A DNA stretch of 64,000 bases from Niabella beijingensis (GTDB taxonomy: Bacteria; Bacteroidota; Bacteroidia; Chitinophagales; Chitinophagaceae). Positions 63,177-64,000 of this stretch are shown piece by piece. Both the position numbers and the translations under genes were made by a program. The notes under the pieces were generated by a model. It saw nothing but the letters and a program-made list of their open reading frames with translations. It was not told where the DNA came from and searched no databases. Numbering within the stretch: the stretch's first letter is position 1; the number at the start of each line of letters is the position of its first letter. The DNA lies in contig NZ_JAIQDI010000002.1 in NCBI RefSeq assembly GCF_020034665.1, forward strand, positions 1,116,001 to 1,180,000, written 5' to 3'.

Positions 63177-64000
63177 TCCCTAAGCGAATCGGTAATTATG
63201 AAATCCCCGGCCTGACACTTGGTACGGTTTCACTCGGGCTCAACTATGGTGTTTTCAACGGACAGGAACAGCCCGATGAAGGAATAGCCTTGAGCTTGCT
63301 CCATACCGCACTGGAAAACGGGATCACCTGTTTTGATACGGCCCGGGAATACGGAACGGCAGAAACACTGCTGGGTGATCTGCTATCGGAAGTTTTTCCA
63401 CGCCAGGCTGCGGTTGTAACAAAGTTCAAAATAACAAAAGAAGCATTGGGCGATCTTTCCCTGGCCAAAGAACAGGCACGCAACAGTGTTTTGGAATCGC
63501 GCGCTCAGTTAAACCTCCCCATGTTGCCGTTTTGCTTATTTCATATGGTATCGGATTATGACCGGGATCTTGTGGCTGAAATGATCCCGCAGCTGTTAGC
63601 TTCATTGAAGCAGGAGAACCTGATCGGATTTGGCGGCATCTCTGTTGATAATTTGCCCGAGTTGCAGTGGCTGGCCTTCCTTCCGGAAGTACAGGTACTG
63701 CAGATTCCCATTAATATTTTCGATCAGCGGCTGCCCGGAGACGATCCGTTTTGGTGCCGGCTGGAAAAAGAACGGAAATTGGTATTTGCCCGGAGTGTCT
63801 TTTTAAAAGGATTGCTGCTTAAACACCCGGCAACGCTCACAGGAAACCTGCGGCCGGCCGCTTTTTACCTGGATCAGCTGGCCATTTATGCGAAGCGGTG
63901 CGGATTGAGTGTGGCTCAGTTTTGCTTTTCTTATGTACGGGATTTTAGAACGGTTACGAGCATTGTTGCGGGTGCCGATAATAAGCAGCAACTCCTGGAA
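63173..64000 (+). CDS. Aldo/keto reductase, 3' end outside the window
   Basis: A frame open from ATG 63173 to the window edge, 276 codons without a stop. The AKR tetrad is visible: Asp55 and Tyr60 in 'CFDTAREYGTAE', Lys84 in 'VVTKFK', and His124 in 'CLFHMVSDYD'. 'LIGFGGISVDN' and the late 'IVAGADNKQQL' fit the barrel and NADP-binding end. It reduces an aldehyde or ketone of the pathway, possibly the aldehyde released by the lyase at 54747. It is coupled to the SMP-30 gene by a 4-bp overlap, so the operon continues beyond the window. Confidence 0.87.
   Translation, partial: MIPKRIGNYEIPGLTLGTVSLGLNYGVFNGQEQPDEGIALSLLHTALENGITCFDTAREYGTAETLLGDLLSEVFPRQAAVVTKFKITKEALGDLSLAKEQARNSVLESRAQLNLPMLPFCLFHMVSDYDRDLVAEMIPQLLASLKQENLIGFGGISVDNLPELQWLAFLPEVQVLQIPINIFDQRLPGDDPFWCRLEKERKLVFARSVFLKGLLLKHPATLTGNLRPAAFYLDQLAIYAKRCGLSVAQFCFSYVRDFRTVTSIVAGADNKQQLLE

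Overview
The window comes from a Bacteroidota chromosome, most likely a free-living or host-associated member of the Chitinophagaceae; the genus cannot be fixed from sequence alone. The support is four SusC/RagA-type TonB-dependent transporters and four SusD/RagB lipoproteins, SpII lipoproteins with short lipoboxes, and promoters of the Bacteroidota form (TTTG, about 19 bp, TAnnTTTG). Genes are dense and mostly in co-directional operons. I saw no tRNA, rRNA, CRISPR array, prophage or complete insertion sequence.

Region by region. (1) 1-2345: the end of a GH43 glycosidase gene, then a small DUF559 endonuclease-like gene followed by two diverged copies of a ~145-bp intergenic repeat at a 175-bp spacing. 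(2) 2346-11069: two divergent sialate-O-acetylesterase-family paralogues; the rightward one leads an operon with an SGNH esterase, a GH92 alpha-mannosidase and a ROK sugar kinase. (3) 11087-12013: an Lgt-like membrane enzyme. (4) 12271-23565: a transport locus with the unusual order SusD, two small lipoproteins, SusC, SusD, SusC. (5) 23984-26574: an MlaE-MlaF-MlaD lipid transporter. (6) 26633-35876, leftward: SusC, SusD, a clan GH-A glycosidase, an EEP phosphodiesterase with FG-GAP repeats, and a glycerophosphodiesterase. (7) 36439-51509, leftward: a nine-gene sialic acid operon (SusC NanO, SusD NanU, NanA lyase, NanM mutarotase, MFS permease, GH33 sialidase, two-domain NanS acetylesterase, AGE epimerase, GH20 hexosaminidase). 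(8) 51642-64000: a divergent GntR/FCD regulator, a sialidase-like pseudogene interrupted by two in-frame TAG codons, a second paralogous GntR/FCD regulator, and a rightward catabolic operon of at least ten genes that runs off the window.

How they work together. In region 7, sialic acid is released and de-acetylated outside the cell or in the periplasm, pulled in by NanOU, taken across the inner membrane by the permease, split by NanA to ManNAc plus pyruvate, and epimerised to GlcNAc. The operon has no kinase; the ROK kinase of region 2 is a possible partner. Region 8 carries its own DHDPS-family lyase, a beta-propeller protein, an SGNH esterase, an M14-like deacylase, an SDR, a threonine-synthase-fold PLP enzyme, RidA, an M81 hydrolase, an SMP-30 lactonase-like protein and an aldo/keto reductase. 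That combination points to breakdown of an acylated, amino-bearing acid sugar or a similar compound that I cannot name, and it is the best candidate here for an undescribed pathway. Both regulators are joined by a shared palindrome, ATGT-N3-ACAT, found three times at their divergent promoters and placed directly beside or over the core promoter elements.
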